This document shows positions 10,733-19,937 of a stretch of DNA of 64,000 nucleotides, one piece after another. Origin of the DNA: Enterovibrio sp. JCM 19048 (GTDB taxonomy: Bacteria > Pseudomonadota > Gammaproteobacteria > Enterobacterales > Vibrionaceae). Within the stretch, counting starts at the first letter, position 1, and every line of letters starts with the position of its first letter. The DNA lies in contig BAXE01000006.1 of NCBI GenBank assembly GCA_001310415.1, forward strand, positions 184,242 through 248,241, read 5' to 3'. The notes beneath the pieces were generated by a model. The model ran no database searches, was not told where the DNA came from, and was given only the letters and a program-made list of their open reading frames with translations. The translations under genes and the position numbers were made by a program.

Positions 10733-10735
10733 GGC

Positions 10736-11443
10736 TTAAATCTCCAGCGGCAGCAGATGGCTGTTAAAAATGGCTTTACGAAGACGCTGCGTCAGCCTTG
10801 GGAACCGCTTCGCCAGCCTGTCCACTTCCCGCAGGATTTCCGATCTGAGCGACGGGTTGTTCATGTCATTCATCACGCAGCCGAGCAGGTGTGCACCGGA
10901 GTCATGGAGCTTTTTCACTGATTCTGACGCCTGCGCTTCGGTCGTCTGCCCGGACATCACCACCAGAATGGTGCCGTCTGCCGCGGCTGCTACCCGCTCG
11001 GGCGGAATATTGTTGGCGTTAAGGCGTGATACCGGAGAGGTGTCGAAAATGATCAGGTCGTAGTCCTTGCGCCATTGCTCGACGTAGGTTTCCAGCGAGC
11101 CGGGACGACGCAGCTCCATAATGGTTTCCCGCTTTGAAGGGGCAATAATGCCGGTGAAAAAGGCATTTTCATCTTTGATCCCGACCAGCTCAGGGTTGGG
11201 CAGGAAATGGTTGTCGTAGGTAGTGACTGTCATGCCCTGGCTGACAAGGCTTGGATGATAAAGGTTAAGGTCGACAACCAGTGTCGACTGGCCAGCCAGC
11301 AAAGAGCGGTGGGCAATAGCCGCTGCCAGTGACGTGACACCTTCACCCGCTTCTGTGGCCGTGATCGCCAGTGTTTTGTAGTCGTTACGTACAACCTGAA
11401 AATAGATGCGTTCAATTTCGAGGTTTAACGGCGAAATAATCAT
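10736..11443 (-). CDS. sypD: SypD: CpsD/Wzc-type kinase-like protein with altered P-loop
   Basis: 235 residues, homologous in layout to the cytoplasmic kinase half of bacterial tyrosine kinases (CpsD/CapB/Wzc). It has a P-loop region ATEAGEGVTSLAAAIA, a Walker A'-like segment (LVVDLNLYHPS) and Walker B DLIIFDTSP. The usual lysine in GEGKT/S is replaced by valine (GEGVTS), and the C-terminus lacks the tyrosine cluster that these kinases autophosphorylate. Start and stop are joined to neighbours: the ATG overlaps the sypC stop by one base (TAATG), and sypE follows 3 bp later. Expected role: control of polymerisation or export of the syp polysaccharide with SypO-type chain-length and SypC export proteins. 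Enzymatic activity is doubtful given the P-loop. The frame is intact. Confidence 0.8.
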   Translation of the reverse strand: MIISPLNLEIERIYFQVVRNDYKTLAITATEAGEGVTSLAAAIAHRSLLAGQSTLVVDLNLYHPSLVSQGMTVTTYDNHFLPNPELVGIKDENAFFTGIIAPSKRETIMELRRPGSLETYVEQWRKDYDLIIFDTSPVSRLNANNIPPERVAAAADGTILVVMSGQTTEAQASESVKKLHDSGAHLLGCVMNDMNNPSLRSEILREVDRLAKRFPRLTQRLRKAIFNSHLLPLEI

Positions 11444-13539
11444 TACAACACTCCTATCAGGGCTGCGATACCGGCCATTTGGAACAAATCAGTAATGCCC
11501 TGGCGGATTTTTTCGGCGGTGCTTTCTTCCTTGTTGGGCACGTATACCGTGTCGCCAACCCGTAAGACGGGAAGATCCTGGAAGCGGGCAGTACGGCTGA
11601 ATTCAGACAGGTTGAACGTGCGTGCCTGGTCACGGCAGCAAGAAAGGTTCACCACGGTGATTTTCTCGATGTAGGCGTTGTTGGATGGGCCTCCGGCTTC
11701 CGCCAGCAAGTCGAGAATCGTCATGTGATCGTCAAAGCTGTAGCGGCCGGGGCGGTTGACCGCGCCAAGCACGCGCACGGTTTCTTCTTTCGGTTTGTCG
11801 AGCCAGTTACGATCTTTTTCCGGTACATAGATGGTGTCGCCAATGTTCACATCGGGCAGCAGGTTTGAATCGCCGGTTTCAAAGAACAGGGCGAGGTTCA
11901 GGCGGCTGACCCGCGCCGTTTTGCCGTCCAGATGAGTAATGCGGATGTTATGCAGGTCGGCATTCTGGGTAGGGCCATCAGCGGCGGAAAGGATATCGAG
12001 AAAATGCATTTGCTCGGTGAAGCGGTAGCGCCCCGGCGCACCCACCTGACCGAACACATAAATGGAGCTGTCCGAGCTTTGGCGAACCCATTTGGATTTG
12101 TTGTCTGACGGGTCATCGGGCAAATCATGCACCCGAATGGTGGAGCCAGCGCGGATCATTGGCAGTTCGGAATCCGGACGGCCTTCTTTGATAAAGGTAT
12201 CGAGGTTGAACACGGTGGCCTTGGTGCGGTCGCCACCAAGCGGTGTCACCACCTCGATTTTGCTGGTATCTGCGCGGGATGTGGGGCCGCCGACATGAGC
12301 GAGCAGATCCAGCAGTGACATTTCATCAGACCATTCCACTCGGCTTGGGCGCACCACTTCCCCGAGGACTCGTACGGCGCGATCCGGTGCGACTTTGAGC
12401 CAGGACTTCTCATTCAGGTCGAGTTTTTCCGGAACAAAAATGGCGTCACCGGGTTTGATGGGTGGCAGTGGGCCGCGCATTTTGCCTTCAGAGAACAGGG
12501 ATAAATCGAACGGTACCGTGCTGCCGTCGCGGCGGATAAGGCGTATTTGGCGGCTGTCGGCAAAGCGGTTGGGGCCACCGGCGTTGGCAAGAATATCAAT
12601 CAGGTTGGCGTTGTCTTTACCCTCATACGCGCCGGGTTTGGCGACTTCCCCCATGACATAAACGGTATTGGATCCGGCTTTGATCTCTTCTTCCTGTTTT
12701 GGCACGAAGATAGTAGCCCCTTCCACAATGTTGGGCAGCAAGGTTTCGTCACCGGAGTCGAGGTAGAGTTTAAGGTCGAATATTTTCGGCTCGTTGTCTG
12801 AGATGACACGGATTTGCTCGACGGCGGCGTAACGGGTGACACCCCCTGCCCGCATCAGCAAATCCACCAGGTTGTTTTCATCTTTCGACGAGAAACTGCC
12901 GGGTCGCAGTACTTCGCCAAACACCTTAATCGCTTTTCTGTCTTCAGCAGCATCGCCAGCGTCCGGCAGCTTGGACGGGTCAAAGCTTTGCTCGACATTG
13001 CCAATCATGGGGGAGGCCGGAATAAACAGGGTGTCGAGGGATTTCAGGGCGGGCAGCAGGCTGGCGTCCCCGGTATCGAGGAATTTTTTGTAGTCAAAGG
13101 TAGTGACTTTCTCGCCGCGGCGCAGCTGGAACCTGTCGAGCTGTGCGCCGGGGCGCAGGCCACCGGCGGCATAAAGCGCCATTTGGATAGAGGCATTCTG
13201 GCCAAGGGTGAACTCACCGGCTCCATCACATAGCCCTGAATAGTGACCAGCAACTGGCGTTTGCTGACAAACACCTGCAGGAGGAAAGGTCGCGGATGAC
13301 GGAGCCAAGCGTTTCACGCACGGCGTTGCCAAGCTCTGTTTCTGTCATGCCTTCCGCGTTGATCATGCCCACTTCTGGCAGGGTGAGGCGTCCTGGCGGT
13401 CAATCTGGAACTCCTGGTTCAGGCTCACTTCGCCCGGCAGCATTATGGCAATCTGGTCGCCAACCTGCACTTTGTAGCCGTTTGCGTTGACAAAGAAGGC
13501 GGCGGTCAATGTCATGAAAAGCAGTAAAATCCGTATCAT
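11443..13539 (-). CDS. sypC: SypC: Wza-type outer-membrane polysaccharide export protein, frameshifted
   Basis: About 700 residues after repair. The N-terminus (MIRILLLFMTLTAAFFVNA) is a signal peptide, followed by the Poly_export segment YKVQVGDQIAIMLPGEVSL, then six SLBB-type repeats, each with a pattern like V-x-GEV-x-PG and LLDLLAxAGGP. Frame breaks near 13390, 13283 and 13220 separate the N-terminal part from the rest. The ATG at 13539 overlaps the sypB stop (ATGA), indicating translational coupling. Family knowledge: Wza/KpsD-like proteins form the channel by which capsule or exopolysaccharide crosses the outer membrane. Six SLBB repeats make it longer than classical Wza (about 380 residues). 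Confidence 0.85.
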
Positions 13540-14342
13540 TGTGCACCTCCTGCATCACTTCCCGTGGCGGTTTCCACCAGTTCGATAGATACCCGGCGGT
13601 TAACCAACCGGTCTTGCGGCGCTTTCCCTTCAAACAGCGGATCTGCCGCACCGACCGCAGCGACTGTGATACGTGAAGGAGCCAGTCCAAATATTTGCAG
13701 ATAACGTTTTACCTGATTGGCACGGGCGAGGGAGAGTTTCTGGTTGGCACTTTCATTGCCGATGGCATCGGCGTGGCCTGTGACGTGCAGGCTGTATTGC
13801 GGCAGGTCACGGAGCAGGTGTGCCGCTTCTGCCAAGTGGCCCATGTATTTGGGGTTCACTTCCGGCGAGTTGAATGCAAACTGGTTGTCGACGTTGAGCA
13901 GGGCGTAAATTTCCGCAGCGAGGTCTGCAACATTGTTGTAACCCATTGCATTGCTTGGGGTGCAGGCGCCGCTGCGTTTGACGGCGTCCAACTGCTTTTC
14001 AAGGCGCTCTAGCGCAGCGCGTTGGATGATGATGTCGTTCGCCGCATCAAACTCCAACCCACCATGCAATTCACGCACGATGCGATCTTGCATGCGCCGC
14101 GCCTGAAGGACGGTAGCGGGAAAGCAAAGCTCCGCACCTTCCAATACCAGTACATCGAGGTGGCGCGCAGCCAGTTCCCACTCAAACCGCAACCCGTGCT
14201 CGGGGCCGAGCGGTTCACCGGCCATAACAGGGGACAGGGATGAATAGTGTGATTCAGCCATGCCCCCCTGACCTTGGTCAGGAAACATTGAACAACCCGA
14301 TGTTACCGCTATCGAGATGGCGAGAGTGAGGAACTTTCTCAT
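13536..14342 (-). CDS. sypB: SypB: OmpA-family lipoprotein
   Basis: 268 residues with a lipoprotein signal (MRKFLTLAISIAVTSGCSMF, acylated Cys near 17) and a C-terminal OmpA-like peptidoglycan-binding domain (residues 165-258: VTGHADAIGNESANQKLSLARA, NRRVSIEL). The middle is mostly helical with no family I recognise. It lies between sypA and sypC, 26 bp after sypA, and overlaps the sypC start by four bases. OmpA C-domains anchor envelope proteins to peptidoglycan, so SypB probably stabilises the export apparatus at the outer membrane. Intact. Confidence 0.85.
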   Translation of the reverse strand: MRKFLTLAISIAVTSGCSMFPDQGQGGMAESHYSSLSPVMAGEPLGPEHGLRFEWELAARHLDVLVLEGAELCFPATVLQARRMQDRIVRELHGGLEFDAANDIIIQRAALERLEKQLDAVKRSGACTPSNAMGYNNVADLAAEIYALLNVDNQFAFNSPEVNPKYMGHLAEAAHLLRDLPQYSLHVTGHADAIGNESANQKLSLARANQVKRYLQIFGLAPSRITVAAVGAADPLFEGKAPQDRLVNRRVSIELVETATGSDAGGAQ

Positions 14343-14368
14343 ACCGTATCCCTGTTGGTGGCTTTAGA

Positions 14369-14695
14369 TTATTGGGTGGTTTCTGCTGCTTCCACCGCGA
14401 TTGCGCTGTTAATGCGCAGCAACTTGATAATTTCCATTGGTTGGCCATGAACGTCGGACAGCGAAAGGGTATGCCCCTTGGCTTTCAGGCGCTTGAAGAG
14501 AAAAACGATGGCACCAATGCCGGAACTGTCGAGGAAATCAACTTCACCAAGGTTCATGGTGATGTCGCTTTTCAGCTCCGTGGTCACCAGATCATCCAGT
14601 TCGGTCTGGACTTTGCTGCAACCGTGGGCGTCCATGTCTCCGCGAACAACGAGAAGCAGAGTGTTATCAGGCTGGTGGATGCGTTCAATCTGCAT
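14369..14695 (-). CDS. sypA: SypA: STAS-domain anti-sigma-factor antagonist-like regulator
   Basis: 108 residues forming a single STAS domain, with the phosphoacceptor loop VDFLDSSGIGA (Ser57/Ser58). The ATG at 14695 is chosen because GAGGA stands just upstream and because a longer frame starting at 14743 would begin inside the -24 element of the sigma54 promoter at 14731-14747. In V. fischeri the SypE protein modifies a serine of SypA (Ser56 by memory), and unphosphorylated SypA is needed for biofilm formation. The same serine is present here within one or two positions. First gene of a sypA-G transcript that ends at the terminator at 4433-4453. Intact. Confidence 0.88.
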   Translation of the reverse strand: MQIERIHQPDNTLLLVVRGDMDAHGCSKVQTELDDLVTTELKSDITMNLGEVDFLDSSGIGAIVFLFKRLKAKGHTLSLSDVHGQPMEIIKLLRINSAIAVEAAETTQ

Positions 14696-14730
14696 TTTTT
14701 GTTTCCTCATCAGTTTGGGTATGAGGGATA

Positions 14731-14747
14731 AAGCGAGTTTCATGCCA
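14731..14747 (-). promoter_or_regulatory. sigma54 (-24/-12) promoter of sypA
   Basis: The minus strand reads TGGCATGAAACTCGCTT, with GG-N10-GC spacing and a good -24 element; the -12 element is TCGCT rather than TTGCT. Transcription would start about 25 bp before the sypA ATG at 14695. V. fischeri sypA is also sigma54 dependent. Confidence 0.7.
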
Positions 14748-14809
14748 CTATTTATTTTTGTTTAAATACATAGGGATAAAACTAAGTGTCGCTCGCTGGA
14801 CTCATGCTT

Positions 14810-14836
14810 TTCTCATTCTGACAGTAGAAATGAGAA
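14810..14836. promoter_or_regulatory. Candidate SypG enhancer upstream of sypA
   Basis: A perfect inverted repeat, TTCTCATT at 14810-14817 and AATGAGAA at 14829-14836, is separated by 11 bases. The left half runs into TTCTCATTCTGACAG, which closely resembles the published syp enhancer of V. fischeri as I remember it (TTCTCA-N3-TG core). It sits 63-90 bp upstream of the sigma54 -24 element, a normal enhancer position. Confidence 0.6.
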
Positions 14837-14924
14837 ATCGGTTTGGCGAAATAATTCCGGACAGAGAGACCTGTGCGTGTACATATTTCCGTTCGCATTC
14901 TTATTTATAAGATAGAGGGGAAAA

Positions 14925-14938
14925 CTCACTTGCGTGAG
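14925..14938 (-). terminator. Possible weak terminator after the ligase-like gene
   Basis: CTCAC and GTGAG form a 5-bp stem around a 4-base loop, followed on the minus strand by TTTT. It lies about 45 bp past the stop of the O-antigen-ligase-like gene. The stem is short, so the call is tentative. Confidence 0.3.
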
Positions 14939-14982
14939 GCTGGAAGGGCAATGTTGAAAGGATTTTTGTGGGAGTTTGAGCG

Positions 14983-16482
14983 CTATCGTCGCCGTGACCC
15001 GTAAGGGGGTACCCGCTTCACATTTTCCTGTGTGTTTTCATCACCCTCATTTCCTGCATCGTGATTGGATTGGTTGCGTTTTTGCGTGTTGTCAGCTTCC
15101 TGTAAAGCAACATAGCGTGCAACCGAGGCCGTGAGTGCCGTCAGTATGTAGATAGGCAGGTAAAGCCTTGGGTCAGGAAGGTGCCGGAGATACAGAAGGC
15201 AATCACACCGGAGTAGAGCCCTTCAGAGATACAGCGTATAACCGGTGGTAGATTTCTCTTTTCTGCATCACCACATCGGTGGTTCTTTTGGCGGAGAAGA
15301 AAATGGTTAGCGTCATCACCATAAACGCAATCAGGCCAAGGAAGCCGGTTTCTCCCAGCACCCCAAACCAGGTGCTGTGCACGGCATGGTTCAGGCCATC
15401 CCAATGGGGGAATAGAAGAAATAGTTGAAGTAAAAGTTGTTGATGCCGACACCGGATATCGGGTTATCGACCGCCATTAAAAACGCCGCTTCCCACGCAT
15501 AAAGCCTGCCTTGGGCTGAGGCATCCAACCCTTCTTCTGCCGCGCCGCCAGACTTGCGCCCGCTGATCCCGGCGGCGACAAACAGTATTGCCATCACAAT
15601 GCCGCCGCCAATAAACAGCAAGGCTTTTGACTGCACCCGCCGCCAGGCCAGCACACCCACGGCAGACATGATGCCGAGTAATCCGCCACGGCTTTGGGTG
15701 GCGATAATGGCAGAAAAAATGGCGATAGCGGCGAGAAAGCCGACAAAGCGGACTTTTTTCGACAGGCCGGGCGTCATCACAATGCTGATGGTAAATGAGA
15801 AGGGAAACAGCAGCACCAGCGCCAGATCGTTGGGGTCACCGAGCACGGAACCCAGCTCGCGGCCGACGGTAACACGGGTTTCTTCCACCAGTCCGATACC
15901 ATTGATTTTGTTCATCAGGGTGACAAAAGCGACGGCGCAGCCGGACACGGTGATCATGATTAAGGTGTTTCGGTAGTGCTTGAGGTCGGTAAGTAGCCAC
16001 GCCAAAGCGGGTGTCATGATGCCGATTTTGACGTAGATGTTTTTAAAGTAGGCGATGCTTCGCCGATGTTACTCGCCAGCGGGATACCAATCACCACCAG
16101 GGCAAAGAAGGCATAGAAGGTGTTTAATTCCTTAGAAGCATACATTTTCAGTTTGCCGCTGATAGCAATGTGCCAAGCCAGTGTGGTCAGGGTGCCGAGT
16201 GAAAGCAGCAGCGGGATTTTCAGCGAGTAGAGCTGGGGAAAGGCTTCATGGAGGCGGAAAAACGAGAAGGCAATAAACATCAGCTAGCAGCACAGGCTGG
16301 GAAAGGGTGATCAGAATAGCGAGGGGGACAATGCCTATCGCCACCGGTATCACCGGATGGGGGATCACATACCAGACCATGCAGGACAGCCCCACGAACA
16401 ACGCGGTGGCGTGAACGAAATGTGTTTTCACGCGCTTGAGCATCAACAGGCGTTGTTCATTGAGCCAGTGTAAGATCTGCAT
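14983..16482 (-). CDS. O-antigen ligase/polymerase-like (Wzy_C) membrane protein, frameshifted
   Basis: A polytopic membrane protein of about 500 residues after repairing breaks near 16280, 16060, 15400 and 15150. It has many hydrophobic helices and the Wzy_C/WaaL-type loop (ATQSRGGLLGI, then GRLYAWEAAFLMAVDNPISGVG and a conserved His in NAVHSTW). Such proteins polymerise repeat units (Wzy) or ligate glycans on the periplasmic face. The start is taken at the ATG at 16482. A strong sigma54 promoter (16517-16532) and an upstream copy of the motif seen at sypH put it under the same control as the syp genes. In V. fischeri a membrane polymerase lies inside the sypK-L region, so this may be the syp polymerase moved to the head of the locus, or an extra one. 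The tail after residue 470 is hydrophilic. Confidence 0.75.
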
Positions 16483-16516
16483 GCTTCCGTCTCTGGGTTC
16501 TTGTAACGGTGACCAC

Positions 16517-16532
16517 AGCAAGCAGTGTGCCA
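16517..16532 (-). promoter_or_regulatory. sigma54 (-24/-12) promoter of the ligase-like gene
   Basis: The minus strand reads TGGCACACTGCTTGCT, a near-perfect match to TGGCAC-N5-TTGCT with GG-N10-GC spacing. Transcription would begin near 16506, some 24 bp ahead of the ATG at 16482. Confidence 0.72.
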
Positions 16533-16590
16533 TCAGGCTCAGGCTCGGTTTAACGCAGGGAAAACGAGGGGAAGCGAAAAATGAAGATAA

Positions 16591-16617
16591 AAAATCGCGC
16601 TTCAACAGCGCGATTTT
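16591..16617 (-). terminator. Terminator of the deacylase gene
   Basis: Arms AAAATCGCGCT and AGCGCGATTTT pair around a 5-base loop, and the minus strand continues with a T run. It lies 45 bp past the deacylase stop and insulates it from the ligase promoter. Confidence 0.85.
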
Positions 16618-16625
16618 CCGATTTT

Positions 16626-16642
16626 GCATGTCAATTCGACAC
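16626..16642. promoter_or_regulatory. Candidate SypG enhancer upstream of the ligase-like gene
   Basis: GCATGTCAATTCGACAC shares GCATGTCAATT and YGAC with the inverted repeat upstream of sypH (3203-3218). On the minus strand it reads TCGAATTGACA, fitting the TCR-N3-TGACA motif. It is 94-110 bp upstream of the sigma54 -24 element. Confidence 0.5.
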
Positions 16643-16661
16643 ACTGGCGTCTGACTGACTA

Positions 16662-17682
16662 TCAGTGCTTGGTGCTATTTTCCGGATGGATAAGACGAAC
16701 AACCAGCGAACCCGCTGCACGGATAGATTCGACGTTATGGCTCAATACTACACCGTCGCAAGGCGCCAGATACTGGTGTTCTTCAACACCGAAGCTGTCG
16801 TATTGCACCGCCAGCAACTGATCTTTCTCTACGGTCTGCATCAGGCTCACCTGTGCAGGACAAAGCCACCTTGCTCCGCGCGCAGGCTGGTCACCTGGCT
16901 GCTTTCAATCGCTGGGCGGACTGCTTCCACTTCGCCTTCAATCAGGCCGTAGTGGGTGAAAATGTTGAATGCACCTGCCACTGTACGTGCCACCATTTCG
17001 CTGTCCGTGTAACGGCCAACACCGGCTTCAACGGTGATGCTTGGAATGCCGTTCTGGTTCCATACCGTCTCCAGTACACCCGCTTCGCCTGGATCGTCCA
17101 GAATCGCATCCGGTTCATCAGGCGCGCCATGTTCACCGCGTCAGCAATACGGAAATCCGCAAACACATACAGAGGGTAAACCGTGCCAGACGTCTGGGTG
17201 TGCAGGTCAATGGCCAGCTCTGCATTGGGTTTCAGCAGGTTGTGCCAGATGCTGTGCAGGTAACGCTGAGGCTCGTTGCCGTTGGCGTTGCCCGGAAAAT
17301 GACGGTTCAGGTTACCGCAGGAAACATCTGGATCAGACGAAAAGAAATCGCGGCTGTGGTGCAGCATGCCGCTCAGGTTAATGGTAGGAACGATAGTAAT
17401 CGAGCCATTCAGCGCCTTGCCACGCAGCCCGCGTGCAATCGCCTGAGCAGCCAGCACACCATTGTATTCATCACCGTGAACACCGGCGGTTACCACAATG
17501 TGTTTGCCCGCTTCTTTACCCTTAAATACCCAAACCGGCAGGTGTTGCCATTGCGCCAGCGCATCGGTTGCTGCACGGAACCAGAACTTGTGCTCTCCGG
17601 CATCCAGTTCTTTCACATCCAGTGCACAAATCACTGGCAACCCGTCGATTTTGTTTCCGTCGATAAACTTCGTCATTGTCAT
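16662..17682 (-). CDS. Succinylglutamate desuccinylase/aspartoacylase family deacylase, frameshifted
   Basis: A zinc-dependent deacylase of the AstE/AspA (M14-like) family, about 340 residues after repair of breaks near 17110 and 16850. Zinc and substrate motifs are visible: GVHGDEYNG (H-x2-E), NLNRHFPG, DLHTQT and, after the first break, SITVEAGVG with the catalytic Glu. These enzymes release acyl groups from N-acyl amino acids in the cytoplasm. It lies downstream of a YfcC-type transporter in the same direction, with a repeat element between, suggesting uptake and hydrolysis of an N-acyl amino acid or dipeptide-like substrate. The natural substrate is not known. It ends with its own terminator at 16591-16617. 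Confidence 0.78.
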
Positions 17683-17732
17683 CTTTCTTATTTTTTTAGC
17701 CGTTCAGTACGACAAAATTTAAAAAGGCGAGA

Positions 17733-17998
17733 TATACCCAAACGACCTGACGATGCTCGCATTCAGAGGTCATCAATGCGTTCAATTCGAGGCAAATTTC
17801 ACGAGGAATAGTCGTTCTATTTCCGTGGAATTTAACGAAGAAGTGGGCGCATTGATGTCCTCCCTTCGGGCGAGTTGACTGATGCCGTGCTCTTTGTTGT
17901 TCCTTTTTGATGGAGATGACTACACCTACAAAGGAACGCCGCGATCACAACACCAGTCAATCTCGCTGAATACAGCATCTTCAGGTTGTTTGGGTATA
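17733..17998. repeat. MITE-like dispersed repeat, full copy
   Basis: A 266-bp element with near-perfect terminal inverted repeats: TATACCCAAACGACCTG on the left and CAGGTTGTTTGGGTATA on the right (one mismatch). Inside, 17771-17857 forms a long imperfect hairpin bounded by CATCAATGCG and CGCATTGATG. A second copy begins at 63870 and is cut by the window edge; the 87-nt hairpin differs at two positions. Ends reading TA could be a TA target duplication. No open reading frame of note. It fills most of the 354-bp gap between the deacylase and the transporter. Confidence 0.8.
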
Positions 17999-18036
17999 AA
18001 TATCCCGCCTTTCATTGTTTCTTTTACTCTACAAGC

Positions 18037-19563
18037 TTACGCGAAGCCGGTGAGATGTGCACCTACTACGACCACACTCGCAATAATGAACAGCAACACC
18101 ATGAAGCGCCAAACAAACTTCGCCCAGTTACCCCAGTCGATACGGCACACACCCAGTGTTGCCATCAGCGATGCTGAAGTCGGTACGATGATATTGGTAA
18201 AGCCATCGCCCAGCTGGAATGCCAGAACCGCAACCTGACGGCTGATGCCAGCGATATCAGAAAGCGGTGCCAGCAGAGGCATGGTCAGTGCAGCCTGGCC
18301 TGAACCAGAGGTCACAAAGAAGTTGAACACAGACTGGAACACATACATCAGCCACGCTGCTACCGCAGAAGGCAGGGCACTGATGGTGCTGCCCGCGTTG
18401 TGCAGGATGGTGTTCAGTACGCTTGCTTCTTCAGAGCCACCGCCCAGCATCAGCAACACGCCCTTTGCACAGCCAACCAGCAGTGCCGGAGCCAGCATGA
18501 TGCCTGCGCCTTCTTTGAAGGAGCTTGCCACGTCATTCATGGTCATGTCGTTCAGCTTGAAGATGACTGCGATAATTGCGACCACAAAGCCCATGGTGAA
18601 GAACTGGGACGCGATTTCTGGAATGTACCAAGCGTGTGCGACAACGCCCCAAACAACCCAAACAGTGGTAGCCAGAACGGTCAGGATCACCAGAGTATCG
18701 CCCAGACCCCAACGGGATTCAGTTTCTTCCTGTGACTTGTTCTTCAGGTACGCGTCAGACTGGAAGCTGTAAGAGGCTTTCGGGTTGGCTTTGATTTTTG
18801 CCGCGTACATCATGGTGAATGCGATACCCACCAGCGTGAAGCCTGCCCACATTACCATACGGAATGTCATGCCAGACAGAACAGGCACGCCCGCGATGCC
18901 CTGGGCGATCGCCACGGAGAATGGTTCATCCATGACGTTGCGAAACCGACCTGAGTTGCCACGTAGGTGACCATCACAGTGTAATGCCGTCGTAGCCCAA
19001 ACGTACCATCAGCGGGGCGATGATGATTGCGAACGCAACGGCTTCTTCACCCATGCCGAATACGGCACCACCCAATGAGAACAGCAAGAACAGAACCGGG
19101 ATAAACAGCGCTTCGCTGCCTTTGGTTTTGTCGATCAGTTTCAGGATGCCGTTATCAATGGTGCCGGTGCGCATCACGATGCCGAATGCACCGCCGATGA
19201 TCAGCATAAACATGATGACGCCGATCGCTGAACCCCACTTCGAGCCTGAAACCAGACCTTCAAACGGGAAGTTCATCAAGCCGATGCCGCCGCCAGACGC
19301 GAAAAACTTAACCGGGTTGTAAACCGTGTCGCCGTTCTCGTCGGTTACCAGACGGAAAGATTCAGGGTTAATGACCGTGCGCGTTTTTCTGCGCCGTCGA
19401 CCATGAAGGTCACTTGCTGGCTGTCGAACTGGCCGACCGGAATAAGGTAAGTCATCGCCGCAGCGAACAGACCCACGAAAAAGATCAGGATAAGCGTATC
19501 CGGCATCTGCCATTTACTTGGGCGGGATACACCTTCCTGTGTTTCAACATGTGTTTGAGACAT
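18037..19563 (-). CDS. YfcC/DcuC-type membrane transporter, frameshifted
   Basis: About 508 residues after repairing breaks near 19380 and 18970. A short hydrophilic N-terminus (MSQTHVETQEGVSRPSKW) is followed by roughly 12 hydrophobic helices. Recognisable YfcC-family segments are FGMGEEAVAFAIIIAPLM, VAVIAQGIAGVPVLSGM-like repeats, FVTSGSGQAALTMPLLAPL and FQLGDGFTNIIVPTSA, which resemble the paired reentrant loops of ion-transporter-superfamily proteins. YfcC homologues are annotated as dicarboxylate or basic amino-acid transporters; substrate is not established. The adjacent deacylase suggests an acylated amino acid. It is transcribed away from the phoD-like gene. Confidence 0.75.
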
Positions 19564-19827
19564 TCCATCATTCTCAAGAAAAAAGGAGGCATAAAATGTC
19601 TTAAAACCCGAATAAAAAGTCAATTCAAATTGTTATTGGTAGCAATATATTCAGTTAATATTTATTTCAGCTCAATTTACAGAATTTAGTTTTGTTTGAA
19701 TCTTGAACAATGGGCGGCAGGTTGCGTGGCGCTTTACAGAAGCCGTGAAAACTTGCCATTAAGTCTAGAAATCGAGACGATTTTGTAACCTGTTGACACC
19801 GCATAACTTTTCAATTTCGCCTTTTCG

Positions 19828-19845
19828 CTGTCACAAAGCCGACAT
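19828..19845 (+). promoter_or_regulatory. Possible Pho box upstream of phoD-like gene
   Basis: CTGTCAC, a 4-base spacer AAAG, then CCGACAT. The first half matches the PhoB direct repeat fully, the second at five of seven positions, with canonical 11-bp periodicity. A -10-like TTTATCC follows. It lies in the 374-bp gap between the transporter and the phosphatase, in which I see nothing else besides AT-rich promoter-like sequence. Confidence 0.4.
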
Positions 19846-19937
19846 GCGCCTTTATCCAATTCGTCGCTTTTGCTCTCTAAGCTTTTTCTCCTGGCGTTTC
19901 AGCCACGGTCAGTTAGCAAACGAAAAGGATTATCGAA

